Origin: G963662605 sp963662605
GTDB lineage: Bacteria > Bacteroidota > Ignavibacteria > Ignavibacteriales > Ignavibacteriaceae
Direction of reading: 5' to 3'
NCBI GenBank assembly: GCA_963662605.1
Contig: OY759785.1
Coordinates: forward strand, 1,426,001-1,490,000
DNA: 64,000 nt
Below the pieces are notes generated by a model that had not been told where the DNA came from, did not search any database, and saw only the letters and a program-made list of their open reading frames with translations. Position numbers and translations under genes: made by a program. Positions 8,718 through 17,167 of this stretch are shown in pieces; within the stretch, counting starts at the first letter, position 1; each line of letters opens with the position of its first letter.

Positions 8718-9818
8718 TTATGATTCATGAACAATGTCGTATTCTTTTAGTTTTCTGTATAACGTCCGTTCGCTGATTTTTAAAATTTTTGACGCGAGAC
8801 GTTTATTGCCATTGGAACGCTTCAAAGCGTTGACAATAGCATTCTTTTCCAATTCCGCGATTGCATAAATTTCTTCAGGCTGGACGCTTTTCGCATCGTC
8901 CTCTTTTTGCACTAACAGATTTTTAATGTCAACGATGTCTTTTTTTAATTCGAATAAAGCGCGCATGATAAATTCGCGGTCAACATCGGCCGGCGTTTTA
9001 CCCAGTGAAACCGGAAGATTCCTGTTCTCAAAATACTGTTTTTCTTCGCGAACAAGCGGGATGAAGTCTTCGAGTCCGAGTGTGGATGCTTTGCTTAAGG
9101 CAATTGCGGTTTCGATAGTGTTTTTCAGTTCTCTCACGTTTCCCGGCCAGGAGTGATTCATCAGAAATTGTAAAGCTTCCGAAGCAATAAGTACCTGACG
9201 GTTGTTTCTCGTCTGATAATCATTCAAAAAATGAATAACAAGTTCTTCAATATCGCCTCTGCGCTTTCTCAGCGGGGGTATGCTGAGCGTAACAGCTTTG
9301 AGCCGGAAGTAAAGGTCCTGTCTGAAGCGTCTTGAGTCAACTTCATTCTGTAAATCTTTATTAGTAGCTGCGATGAAACGGACATCAACCTTTGTTACTG
9401 TTTCGGCACCGATCGGCATAAACTCGCGCAGCTCGATGGCGCGTAATAGTTTTACCTGCGTTGTAAGCGGCATCTCGGCAATTTCATCGAGGAATAATGT
9501 TCCGCTGTCGGCTAATTCAAAATATCCTTTTCGTCCCTCGACGGCACCGGTAAATGAACCGCGCTTATGGCCGAACAATTCACTTTCCAGAATGCCTTCG
9601 GGAATAGCGCCGCAATTGACGCTGATCAATGGCTTGCGGGCACGCTTACTCGCTCCGTGTATAGCATGGGCGAATACTTCTTTCCCGGTTCCGCTTTCTC
9701 CGAAGATAAGAACGGAAATATCCGACGGCGCGACCTGCATGATCGTCTCAACAAGGTCTCTTATCTCCTTGCTCTTTCCTATGATGCCGAATTTTTTCTG
9801 AAAGTCTTCTATTGTCAT
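8718..9818 (-). CDS. Sigma-54-dependent transcriptional activator without N-terminal sensory domain
   Basis: A 366-residue bacterial enhancer-binding protein. The AAA+ domain begins almost at the N-terminus (FGIIGKSKEIRDLVETI). It has the Walker A motif GESGTGKE, the sigma-54-contacting GSFTGA loop, Walker B GTLFLDEIAEM, and an arginine-finger region (FRQDLYFRLKAVTLSIPPLR). A Fis-type helix-turn-helix is at the C-terminus (NGNKRLASKILKISERTLYRKLKEY). There is no receiver, GAF or PAS domain, so activity may be constitutive or controlled by partners or expression. It heads the lptE/GT2 operon. Sigma-54-like promoters occur before the two surface-protein genes at 43051 and 60753; that this protein acts on them is inference. 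Confidence 0.92.
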   Translation of the reverse strand: MTIEDFQKKFGIIGKSKEIRDLVETIMQVAPSDISVLIFGESGTGKEVFAHAIHGASKRARKPLISVNCGAIPEGILESELFGHKRGSFTGAVEGRKGYFELADSGTLFLDEIAEMPLTTQVKLLRAIELREFMPIGAETVTKVDVRFIAATNKDLQNEVDSRRFRQDLYFRLKAVTLSIPPLRKRRGDIEELVIHFLNDYQTRNNRQVLIASEALQFLMNHSWPGNVRELKNTIETAIALSKASTLGLEDFIPLVREEKQYFENRNLPVSLGKTPADVDREFIMRALFELKKDIVDIKNLLVQKEDDAKSVQPEEIYAIAELEKNAIVNALKRSNGNKRLASKILKISERTLYRKLKEYDIVHES

Positions 9819-9918
9819 GATTGAAAAAGTAATTTTTTCTTTAAACGTTTAAAATATTCAATTTTCTAATCAATTGCGCAGGATAATTTCATTTCTGTCG
9901 TTCGAACCAAGAGTCAAA

Positions 9919-10102
9919 AAATATGCCGTAGGCATTATATCTCTGTAGAAAAATGCTTTAGAGATACCCCCTTTTCCCGTAGGGAATATATAATCTCGCA
10001 TCCATTGAAAACATAATAAATATATTCCCTACGGGAAAGGTTCGAGGAGGGGGATATTTATTTCTACAAAGATATAATGCCTACGGCATATCTTTGTAGA
10101 AA
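9919..10102. repeat. Cluster of inverted repeats with GCCGTAGGC / CCCGTAGGG hairpins
   Basis: This gap between the SPOR gene and the sigma-54 activator holds two composite repeat arms in inverted orientation. Outer arms near 9921-9952 and 10061-10090 share an ATGCCGTAGGCATTATATCT core. Inner arms carry CCCGTAGGGAATATAT (about 9976-9991) and its complement (10019-10034). The right part, 10061-10102, is itself a perfect 15-bp inverted repeat (TTTCTACAAAGATAT and its complement) around a 12-base loop. It lies just after the SPOR stop and could act as a transcript-end hairpin. It resembles an intergenic REP/MITE-like family; only this copy is seen in the window. Confidence 0.75.
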
Positions 10103-10115
10103 TAACACCCTCCTA

Positions 10116-10832
10116 TTACGGAACCGGAACGACTCTTCCTTTAACCGAATATTGCGAATTGAAATTCGGCACAGCTTTCTGTGCTGTGTTCTCATCGGAA
10201 TATCCGCCTGCGTACACAACATAGAACATCGAGCCGCCGATGTCTTTTGTTTTAACATTTACAATGATATTATCCTTGGCGACTCTGTCGCGTAATGACT
10301 TTGCATTTGCTTCGCTGAGAAACGCACCGATCTGAATCGTGAATTTCGATTTCGTTTGTGCGGCAGAGGGGACTCTTTCCTGTTTTTCAGGAGTCTTCGC
10401 TACCGCCACTTCGGTTTTTACTGTCTCAGGAGCGGCATTGTCAGGCTGTTTTAAATATTTTGACTTCGGAAATTTTTGCTTTATCTCAGCCATGATCTGA
10501 TTTGCTTTCTTATCCATTCCTCTGGCGCAATAATAACCGTACAGCCGGTACATTGCCGCATCGGCATATTTACATTTCGGATAACGTTGCAATAGCGATG
10601 TGTATTTATCTGCGGCACGTTCGCCATCCGGTGTAACGGCAGCGTCAAGATAGAGGAGGGAAGCATCATTCGGATTCTTTTTCAATAATGCCGGAATCTG
10701 CTTTTTAACTTCCGCGGCTCTTCCTTCGTCAATTGCCTTGAGATAAGAGCTGATGTCCTTTTCCTGGGCCATTACAGCTATGGAACAAATCTGTACCGCG
10801 ATATAAACCCAAAGAAAGCTTTTAATTTTCAT
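10116..10832 (-). CDS. Exported TPR-SPOR domain protein
   Basis: A 238-residue secreted protein. A signal peptide covers residues 1-22 (cleavage probably after AVMAQ). Residues about 25-130 contain TPR-like helices (YTSLLQRYPKCKYADAAMYR), and residues about 160-238 form a C-terminal SPOR domain (FTIQIGAFLSEANAKSLRDR, then MFYVVYAGGYSDENTAQKA). SPOR domains bind denuded peptidoglycan glycans, often at division sites, so a periplasmic role in cell-wall remodelling is likely. I use the ATG at 10830-10832, preceded by AGGGTG; an upstream frame extension would overlap miaB and precede the signal peptide. It follows miaB by 25 bases and is probably in its transcript. Confidence 0.85.
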   Translation of the reverse strand: MKIKSFLWVYIAVQICSIAVMAQEKDISSYLKAIDEGRAAEVKKQIPALLKKNPNDASLLYLDAAVTPDGERAADKYTSLLQRYPKCKYADAAMYRLYGYYCARGMDKKANQIMAEIKQKFPKSKYLKQPDNAAPETVKTEVAVAKTPEKQERVPSAAQTKSKFTIQIGAFLSEANAKSLRDRVAKDNIIVNVKTKDIGGSMFYVVYAGGYSDENTAQKAVPNFNSQYSVKGRVVPVP

Positions 10833-10857
10833 TTTGTTTTTGCACCCTGATAGATGT

Positions 10858-12210
10858 TTATTTTTCAATGCCCTGAGCTGCATACGTGCGTTTTGCTACC
10901 ATTGATATGTAATCGCCGAACAATGTCGCCGATGTTGCACGGTTTATACGGACTTTCACATAGTCACCCTCGCCGATGTCCGGAGACTTCGGAAATACAA
11001 CCATCTTATTCGAATCCGTTCTTCCTGAGAGGAACTGGTCGGATTTTTTGCTGTCACCTTCGACAAGCACAATATCATCCGTACCAATAAGCTGCTGATT
11101 CAATTCGTATGAAATCTGATGCTGAAGATCAATAATCTCCTGAAGCCTTTTTCCTTTTGTTTCTTCGGGCACATCATCTTCCATTTTAAATGCTTTTGTG
11201 CCTTCACGCGGCGAATACTTGAACATATACGCGCCGTCATATTTAACCTTTTGCATTACGTCTATCGTTGCAAGATGATCTTCCCATGTTTCACCCGGGA
11301 AACCGGCAATGATGTCCGTCGAAAAACTGACATTCGGAATTGCTTTTCTTGCCTTCTCAATAATTGTATGGTAATGCTCAATCGTGTATGTTCTTTGCAT
11401 TGCTTCCAGAATCCGGTTGGAGCCGCTCTGAACAGGCAGGTGAATATAGTTGCAGATATTATTGTACTTGGCAATAATATCTATCAGCTTATCCGAAAAA
11501 TCCTGCGGGTGCGATGTGGAGAACCGTATTCTTATATATGGATCAACAAGCGCGCAGGCTTCCAATAAGTCGGCAAAGTCGTTTCCGTTATCATCATAGG
11601 AGTTTACGTTTTGTCCCAGCAAAGTAACTTCTCTAAAACCTCTGTCGGAAAGCAGCTGCACTTCGTTAACAATGGAGTCGAGATGTCTGCTTCGTTCTCT
11701 ACCTCTCGTAAAAGGGACAACACAGTACGTGCAGAATTTATCACATCCGCGCATAACGGAAATCCATGCCTGCAAGCCGTCTTCGCGGTAGGGGATAATG
11801 TCGTCGTAGGTTTCAGTCCTGGACAGGCGGACACCGATGCCTTTTTCTCCGCCGAATGCAACATCAATAAGCTCGGGAAGGCGGCGGTATTCATCGGGAC
11901 CGACAACCAGATCAACGATTTTTCTCTCTTCTATCAAATCTTTTCGTAACCGTTCAGCCATACAGCCGAGAATACCGACTATCAAGCCGGGATTTGATTC
12001 CTTGGCTGTTTTTAAATTACCCAGACGGCCGTAAATTCTCTGCTCGGCATTATCACGCACGCTGCATGTATTTAATAACACAACACCGGCATCGTCAATA
12101 CTTTTTGCTACTTCATATCCATTCGAACGCAAGATACTAAACACAACTTCCGTATCAGCCAGATTCATCTGGCAGCCATACGTCTCTATAAACACTGAAT
12201 TCTTTCTCAT
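10858..12210 (-). CDS. miaB: tRNA-2-methylthio-N6-isopentenyladenosine37 synthase MiaB
   Basis: This enzyme methylthiolates i6A37 in tRNAs that read UNN codons, using a radical SAM [4Fe-4S] cluster and an auxiliary cluster. The N-terminal MTTase domain begins FIETYGCQMNLADTE, with further cluster cysteines in LNTCSVRDNAE and ILGCMAERL. The radical SAM motif is GCDKFCTYC, followed by VVPFTRGRERSR, which is specific to MiaB. A TRAM domain closes the 450-residue protein. I choose the ATG at 12208-12210; a TTG ten codons upstream adds residues not typical of the family. The insertion sequence at 12307-13688 ends 96 bases upstream, with its transposase reading toward miaB, so the IS may have displaced the native promoter. 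Confidence 0.95.
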   Translation of the reverse strand: MRKNSVFIETYGCQMNLADTEVVFSILRSNGYEVAKSIDDAGVVLLNTCSVRDNAEQRIYGRLGNLKTAKESNPGLIVGILGCMAERLRKDLIEERKIVDLVVGPDEYRRLPELIDVAFGGEKGIGVRLSRTETYDDIIPYREDGLQAWISVMRGCDKFCTYCVVPFTRGRERSRHLDSIVNEVQLLSDRGFREVTLLGQNVNSYDDNGNDFADLLEACALVDPYIRIRFSTSHPQDFSDKLIDIIAKYNNICNYIHLPVQSGSNRILEAMQRTYTIEHYHTIIEKARKAIPNVSFSTDIIAGFPGETWEDHLATIDVMQKVKYDGAYMFKYSPREGTKAFKMEDDVPEETKGKRLQEIIDLQHQISYELNQQLIGTDDIVLVEGDSKKSDQFLSGRTDSNKMVVFPKSPDIGEGDYVKVRINRATSATLFGDYISMVAKRTYAAQGIEK

Positions 12211-12306
12211 ATACCAATCTAATTCTTGAACAAACAACAAATATACGGGCTAAAAATACTTTTAACAAGGTAAGAGGGTAGGAATAAGATTTCCCAAAAG
12301 CGATAT

Positions 12307-13688
12307 CACTGCTGTCCAAAATAAATCAGTCACGGCAAAAAAGCATAGAAAAGAAAGCGAAAACGAAAAAAGGGAAGTCATTTTCTAAACAATCCCCCCT
12401 GTTTGAAACAATTCAAGTTGCCCTAATCGTTGAACTTCTTCTTTTTTAGACCAAAACGGATTATCTAACCACAATTGAAGACCTATCTTCACAAAGAGAT
12501 TGATGCGAATAAATGCTATTAAATTGGACAGATTCCAATCGAACTTTGCTTTTTCTTTCATAATCCTCAACAAAAGTATTGTTATCATTGCTGTCCATAT
12601 CTGTATCCACATGGCATTTTCATTTATACCGATAAAAGATTTGATTTTTAGGTGTTGTTTTAGCTCTTTGAAGAATATTTCAATACTCCAGCGCTGTTTA
12701 TACAACTCTGCAACAGTCGCTGCTGTCCAAGATAAATTGTTCGTTAATAAGACAATTGTTTTTCCCCTCGTAGCACTAAAGACCACAATCCGTCGAAGTT
12801 TACCCGGGAACTCCTTTCTTGAATCCTCCTCGGTCAGTTCAATTATTTCGTCACGAAGAAGATGTTCTTGTTTATCCACGGGAAGTTCTCTTTCTTCAAG
12901 ACTACGATAATTTATCGTTTCTTTTAATCGGGTAACAAAGTATATATCTCGATTTGCCCATTCCCAAAACATTCGGAATGACTGATATCCCCGATCCATG
13001 ACAACGACGCTTTTCTTTGGAAGAGTCATGTATTTAGCGTGTTTTACATCGTTTTGTGAAGCCGCTGTCATAAAGATATAGGAGGGAAGGCATCCATCAT
13101 AATCAAGCAACGTGTGGAGTTTAATGGCTCCCTTCGCATTTCTGTAGGTTGCCCAGTCAAATACGTTCAGGCACAGGGAAATTACCGTGGAGTCGAGCAT
13201 ATAGATTTTTCGCTTAATTGTAGTAAACTTCTTTCTGTTCAGGTGAGAATCTTCTTGCTGATAATGGGTAAGTAACCGATAGTAGAAATCTCTGAACATT
13301 TGCCAGTCACGATGCTCGTTGATGTAGGACAGCGAGGAACGGCTGGGTATTTTGTCCTGTATGCCAAGATGATTCGCGTTACCGGTGATTGAACGCAGTC
13401 CATATGTTATATCCCGAATTGAATGAGCTTTCCCAAAGTGACAGAATAGCATGGATACCAGATGAGTCCAGCTGTTTATTCCTTTGGAGTGCTTATCTGT
13501 TCTAAATTTTTTAACACTTTGTGCAAAAACTTCACGGGGAAGCAGTTCTAATATTTGTGAAAATAGTGTTACATTTGTCATTGACTACCTCTTTATTTGT
13601 CCTTGTAAAACAAATGTACGGCTTTTTGTCTTTGACTCTTAGACCGTTTGAGGTAGTCTTTTTATTTTAAACGTTTTGGACGGATGTG
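12307..13688 (-). mobile_element. IS4-type insertion sequence, copy 1 (1382 bp, intact)
   Basis: A complete insertion sequence whose ends read CACTGCTGTCCAAAAT (left, plus strand) and, complemented, CACATCCGTCCAAAAC (right). These are imperfect 16-bp terminal inverted repeats sharing CAC and GTCCAAAA. It is flanked by an 8-bp direct repeat AGCGATAT at 12299-12306 and 13689-13696, the target-site duplication. It contains a single transposase gene on the minus strand. A second copy of identical length lies at 52037-53418 in the opposite orientation. The ends were set by comparing the two copies: similarity stops exactly where the direct repeats begin. Confidence 0.95.
12385..13581 (-). CDS. IS4-family transposase (copy 1)
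   Basis: A 398-residue DDE transposase. The N-terminal region (about residues 1-70, FSQILELLPREVFAQSVKKF) resembles the DUF4372 domain found in one IS4 subgroup. The catalytic core has the first aspartate in IYMLDSTVISLC and the second in SVVVMDRGYQSF. The IS4 family Y-(2)-R-(3)-E-(6)-K signature is YKQRWSIEIFFKELK, which supplies the glutamate. No frameshift or stop is present, so the enzyme is probably functional. The protein is identical to the copy at 52144-53340, which points to recent transposition. Confidence 0.96.
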   Translation of the reverse strand: MTNVTLFSQILELLPREVFAQSVKKFRTDKHSKGINSWTHLVSMLFCHFGKAHSIRDITYGLRSITGNANHLGIQDKIPSRSSLSYINEHRDWQMFRDFYYRLLTHYQQEDSHLNRKKFTTIKRKIYMLDSTVISLCLNVFDWATYRNAKGAIKLHTLLDYDGCLPSYIFMTAASQNDVKHAKYMTLPKKSVVVMDRGYQSFRMFWEWANRDIYFVTRLKETINYRSLEERELPVDKQEHLLRDEIIELTEEDSRKEFPGKLRRIVVFSATRGKTIVLLTNNLSWTAATVAELYKQRWSIEIFFKELKQHLKIKSFIGINENAMWIQIWTAMITILLLRIMKEKAKFDWNLSNLIAFIRINLFVKIGLQLWLDNPFWSKKEEVQRLGQLELFQTGGIV

Positions 13689-13744
13689 AGCGATATGGGG
13701 TTACAAAAGTGGTGTAAATGATATTTGGGCAATCTTTGAAATAT

Positions 13745-13881
13745 GTAGAGCCGCCTGGCAGGCGGCTCCTCTTTAAGCGATGCAAAATCTCGAACTGGCT
13801 ACAATGCAAAACCTTTATTGGTTTTTGCAAAATAATTCATCATCTCCCATTCAACGTGAGCCGCCTGCCAGGCGGCTCTAC
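13745..13881. repeat. Inverted repeat pair with 24-bp perfect arms (137 bp)
   Basis: Arms at 13745-13768 and 13858-13881 are perfect reverse complements. Each contains the palindromic core GCCGCCTGGCAGGCGGC and a GTAGA outer end. The roughly 90 bases between them are AT-rich and have weaker internal symmetry (TGCAAAA and TTTTGCA). The element lies between the IS copy and the alginate-lyase-like gene; no gene is evident in 13697-13954. It looks like a short MITE-like or paired REP-like element. No target duplication was recognised. Confidence 0.75.
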
Positions 13882-13954
13882 ATCTGATATTATCCAAGTT
13901 TTAATTTAACAACTTTGAGACTTGACATTCAAGTAGCATTGTGCTAAAAATTGT

Positions 13955-15169
13955 TTACAATAAGTACAAAAACTCAAAATTCTTCTGCAAGCCGTTTTTG
14001 TCTAATTTCGAGGCGAGTTCGAGGTACGATTTATCTCCATAGAATTTATAAGCAGATAGCAGTACTTTTACAGCGCTGCTTGGTTCAAGTGGAGCTATCT
14101 GTTTGTATTCCCATTTCTTTTCGCCGTTGGTGAAGGGGATAAGATAGTCTATTCCTTTTTTTATCGAGCCGCCGTTAGGGGAAGTGTAACTCCAGTAATC
14201 AATGCCGAGATTCCACGCGTATGTAGCGAAAATGGAAGTAGCCTCAAGGTTGAAGTACGAGTAACCGAGCGCTTTGGTTCTGACTAATTCTTCCGGCTGT
14301 TTGCCGTCACTTTCAAACTGATAATCTATGCGGACTTCTTTCAATCTATCACAATATTTTTTCGCAAAATCATTCAGACCAAGGTAGAGAGAGACACCCA
14401 TCATCTGGTTGTCGTACCAAGTTCCGTGATTGTTCTTCGCTTTGCCTTCCTGTTTGCCGTTCTTGCTTTCAAGCAGCCATGTTCTGTATTCTGTGACCCA
14501 TTGGCGGAATTTATCTTTATCTGCCTGTGAAAAATTTGCCGATTTGTCAATTAATCCCAATCCTTCAATTCCGTAAATAATGCTACGTCCATCCAATACT
14601 CCGGCTCCTCTTCCGGTATTTTTATTCTTTACATATTGTGCGAAGTTCAGGTTGGGATTCATTCTTGTTGCATCATCAAGATACCAGACATGCAAAAACT
14701 CAATTGCTTTCTTTGCATAGTCTTCATTGCCGCTGAAGTAATATGCCAAGGAAAGAGTGAATATACTCATGTTGGCATCGGTAAGATATTTATGGTCGGG
14801 AATGTCCTGTGTTTCAGGATTTTTCTCGCCGTCTTTTCTTATATATGGTGCGTCACCATCTTTATTTTCGTCCGGCCACCAGTAAGCAGCCATGCTTAGG
14901 TAGTCCCGCTTGTCTCCGCTCGGTGGCACCTGACTTTTTTCAGTTATAGAATGGGGGGTGGCTGATAAAAGTTTTTTCGCACGGCGGATGAGTTCTTTGT
15001 ACACATCTTTATAATTCGTTTCGCCTGCATTCAACGAATTTTTAACCTTCGTCAATATTTTTTTATCCATCAAAAACACACGGAGATTATCCTCGCCGGA
15101 TTGCGCGAAGGTACACATTGATGCTGATGCAAAAATGACAATTGCAAAGAGGAGTGACAGTCGTTTCAT
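13955..15169 (-). CDS. Alginate lyase family exported protein
   Basis: A 404-residue secreted protein with a signal peptide (residues 1-22, ending CTFAQ). The body is all-helical and matches the alginate lyase family (Pfam Alginate_lyase, related to PL5): PPSGDKRDYLSMAAYWWPDE near residue 80, and KNNHGTWYDNQMMG near residue 245. The latter corresponds to the NNH(S/G)-W/Y active-site segment of PL5 lyases. It probably cleaves a uronic-acid polysaccharide in the periplasm or outside the cell; alginate itself is not proven. It stands alone on the minus strand, with no polysaccharide-utilisation genes alongside. The 'alginate export' porin at 17168 belongs to a separate molybdate operon. Confidence 0.82.
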   Translation of the reverse strand: MKRLSLLFAIVIFASASMCTFAQSGEDNLRVFLMDKKILTKVKNSLNAGETNYKDVYKELIRRAKKLLSATPHSITEKSQVPPSGDKRDYLSMAAYWWPDENKDGDAPYIRKDGEKNPETQDIPDHKYLTDANMSIFTLSLAYYFSGNEDYAKKAIEFLHVWYLDDATRMNPNLNFAQYVKNKNTGRGAGVLDGRSIIYGIEGLGLIDKSANFSQADKDKFRQWVTEYRTWLLESKNGKQEGKAKNNHGTWYDNQMMGVSLYLGLNDFAKKYCDRLKEVRIDYQFESDGKQPEELVRTKALGYSYFNLEATSIFATYAWNLGIDYWSYTSPNGGSIKKGIDYLIPFTNGEKKWEYKQIAPLEPSSAVKVLLSAYKFYGDKSYLELASKLDKNGLQKNFEFLYLL

Positions 15170-15612
15170 TATAGCCTTTCAAAAACCGAAATAAAGTTGA
15201 TGTGAAATTATATCTATTTGACATGAAGAAACAAGAAAAGTTTAAATATACCAATTGGATTTCCTATCCCATGACTTAACCTGCCCGCCTTTTTGGCGTT
15301 CGGGCGGGGTCATGGGATAGGAATCGAGCCGAAATGAATGCAGTTATTTAAATATTTATACGTTTTTAACATTTTTTTCTTGTCGAAAAATGCATAATGC
15401 CATATATTAATGATATGAAAACGCAATATTTAATAAATTTTTTAGTTTCTCACCTAAACTTCTTCTGGTGGCCGAAGGGCCTATAATAATTCTTTGTCCT
15501 TAGGGACTCCCCCCGTAACTCCGTAACATAAAATTTTAACCAATCAGAGCTTTGTAAGTCAAAGCGATTATATAATTGAGTTTTTACCGTAAAATTATAG
15601 AGGAATATTGTC
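15170..15612. repeat. Intergenic region with a 15-bp perfect inverted repeat and small hairpins
   Basis: No gene is seen in this 443-base divergent intergenic region. Arms TTCCTATCCCATGAC (15261-15275) and its exact complement (15309-15323) enclose a second pair, CCGCC and GGCGG, around a short loop. The element resembles the 34-bp palindrome at 39309-39342, sharing TTCCTA-CCCAT. Further small hairpins, GGCCGAAGGGCC and GTCCTTAGGGAC, lie near 15470-15505. Promoters for trpB and the lyase must lie here, but none is clear enough to place. Confidence 0.7.
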
Positions 15613-16971
15613 ATGAGTGATAAAAAGATCTACCTTTCTGAAGACCAAATACCGGAGAGCTGGTATAATATTGTTGCGGATTTATCCGTTCCACCACCAC
15701 CACCGCTGCATCCCGGAACCCAACAGCCGATTACTCCTCCGGATTTGGAGCCCCTTTTTCCGATGGATTTGATCTTGCAGGAAGTCTCTACCGAACGTTA
15801 TATCGAAATACCAAAACGCGTGAGAGAAGCCTATAAAATCTGGAGGCCATCTCCGCTTATCAGAGCTACAAATTTGGAAAAGGCTCTTGATACTCCGGCG
15901 AAGATATATTATAAGTATGAAGGCGTCAGTCCTGCGGGTAGCCACAAACCGAATACTGCCATTCCACAAGCATACTATAACGCTTTGGCAGGAGTAAAAA
16001 AATTAACAACGGAGACCGGTGCGGGGCAGTGGGGTTCATCACTCGCATTCGCCGGAGCAATGTTCAATCTGGAAGTTTTTGTATTCATGGTTAAAGTCAG
16101 CTTTGAACAGAAGCCGTATAGAAAATCAATGATAGAGACATTCGGCGCTAAAGTTGTTCCAAGCCCCTCAACGCTCACTCATGCGGGACGCGAGATTTTG
16201 GCACATGATCCGAATTGTCCGGGCAGTCTCGGTATCGCGATCAGTGAAGCGGTTGAAATCGCGGCACAGAGTGCAGACACTAAGTATGCTCTCGGAAGCG
16301 TATTGAATCACGTTCTTCTGCATCAAACGATTATCGGCGAAGAAGCGATTAAGCAATTTGAAATCGCTGATGATTATCCTGATGTGGTAATTGCTTGTGC
16401 AGGCGGCGGAAGTAATTTTGCAGGATTTGCCTTTCCATTTATCGGCGAAATGCTTAGAGGCGGCAAGAAAGTCCGAGCCATTGCCGTTGAACCTGCGGCT
16501 TGTCCGAGTTTAACGAAAGGTGTCTACGCGTACGATTTCGGTGATACCGGAATGTTGACACCACTTGTAAAAATGCACACACTCGGCAGCTCATTTATTC
16601 CACCTTCAATCCATGCAGGCGGACTCCGTTATCACGGTATGGCTCCGCTTGTTAGTCACGTTAAGGAACAGAATTTGTTCGAAGCCCGCGCGGTTCAGCA
16701 AACGCCTTGCTTTGATGCAGGTGTATTGTTCGCAAGAACTGAAGGAATTATTCCAGCTCCGGAATCCACTCACGCTCTCCGTGGTGCAATTGATGAAGCT
16801 CTCCGCTGTAAACTTGAAGGAAAATCAGAAACAATCGCATTCAATCTTAGCGGTCATGGCCACCTTGATATGGGAACGTATTCATCATTCTTTGCCGGGA
16901 ATTTGGAAAACACCGAATTTTCGGAAAGCGATGTTCAGGATGCAATAGCAGCTCTTCCGAAGATTGGTTAA
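15613..16971 (+). CDS. trpB: TrpB2-type tryptophan synthase beta chain
   Basis: A 452-residue pyridoxal-phosphate enzyme that joins indole and serine to tryptophan. The length and N-terminus (KKIYLSEDQIPESWYNIVAD, then PPPPPLHPGT) are those of the TrpB2 subfamily rather than the shorter TrpB1. The PLP-binding lysine lies in PAGSHKPNTAIP, and the glycine-rich phosphate-binding loop is ACAGGGSNFAG. TrpB2 enzymes usually work without a tightly bound TrpA and may salvage indole; no trpA or other trp gene is in the window. The gene is monocistronic, ending before a strong terminator at 16994. A GAGGAA ribosome-binding site lies shortly before the ATG. Confidence 0.93.
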   Translation: MSDKKIYLSEDQIPESWYNIVADLSVPPPPPLHPGTQQPITPPDLEPLFPMDLILQEVSTERYIEIPKRVREAYKIWRPSPLIRATNLEKALDTPAKIYYKYEGVSPAGSHKPNTAIPQAYYNALAGVKKLTTETGAGQWGSSLAFAGAMFNLEVFVFMVKVSFEQKPYRKSMIETFGAKVVPSPSTLTHAGREILAHDPNCPGSLGIAISEAVEIAAQSADTKYALGSVLNHVLLHQTIIGEEAIKQFEIADDYPDVVIACAGGGSNFAGFAFPFIGEMLRGGKKVRAIAVEPAACPSLTKGVYAYDFGDTGMLTPLVKMHTLGSSFIPPSIHAGGLRYHGMAPLVSHVKEQNLFEARAVQQTPCFDAGVLFARTEGIIPAPESTHALRGAIDEALRCKLEGKSETIAFNLSGHGHLDMGTYSSFFAGNLENTEFSESDVQDAIAALPKIG

Positions 16972-16993
16972 GTAAATTATTGTCCGTAACTTT

Positions 16994-17025
16994 AGCCGGT
17001 TGGTGAAAATCAGCCGGCTTTTTTT
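16994..17025 (+). terminator. Rho-independent terminator after trpB
   Basis: A stem formed by AGCCGGTTG and CAGCCGGCT (one G-T pair) around an 8-base loop is followed by a run of seven or more T. It lies 22 bases after the trpB stop and separates it from the porin-mod operon. Confidence 0.85.
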
Positions 17026-17167
17026 ATGTGAAATCTCATTAAAAATCTAAAATTTTTTAAAAAAATTAAAAAATTTCAAGTTTTTCGAGTTAAAATTTGG
17101 TGGTAATGAAAATATGTGTATTTTGAAGGTTACATTTTTGCTATTTTCATAAAAATTTGAGGTTCGA

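Noticed and set aside
17126..17144. GG-N10-GC with TTTGCTA before the porin gene as a sigma-54 promoter.
   Set aside because: The -12 half is good but the -24 half (AAGGTTAC) lacks TGGCA, and the spacing to the start (40 bases) differs from the other two sites. Kept only as a remark.
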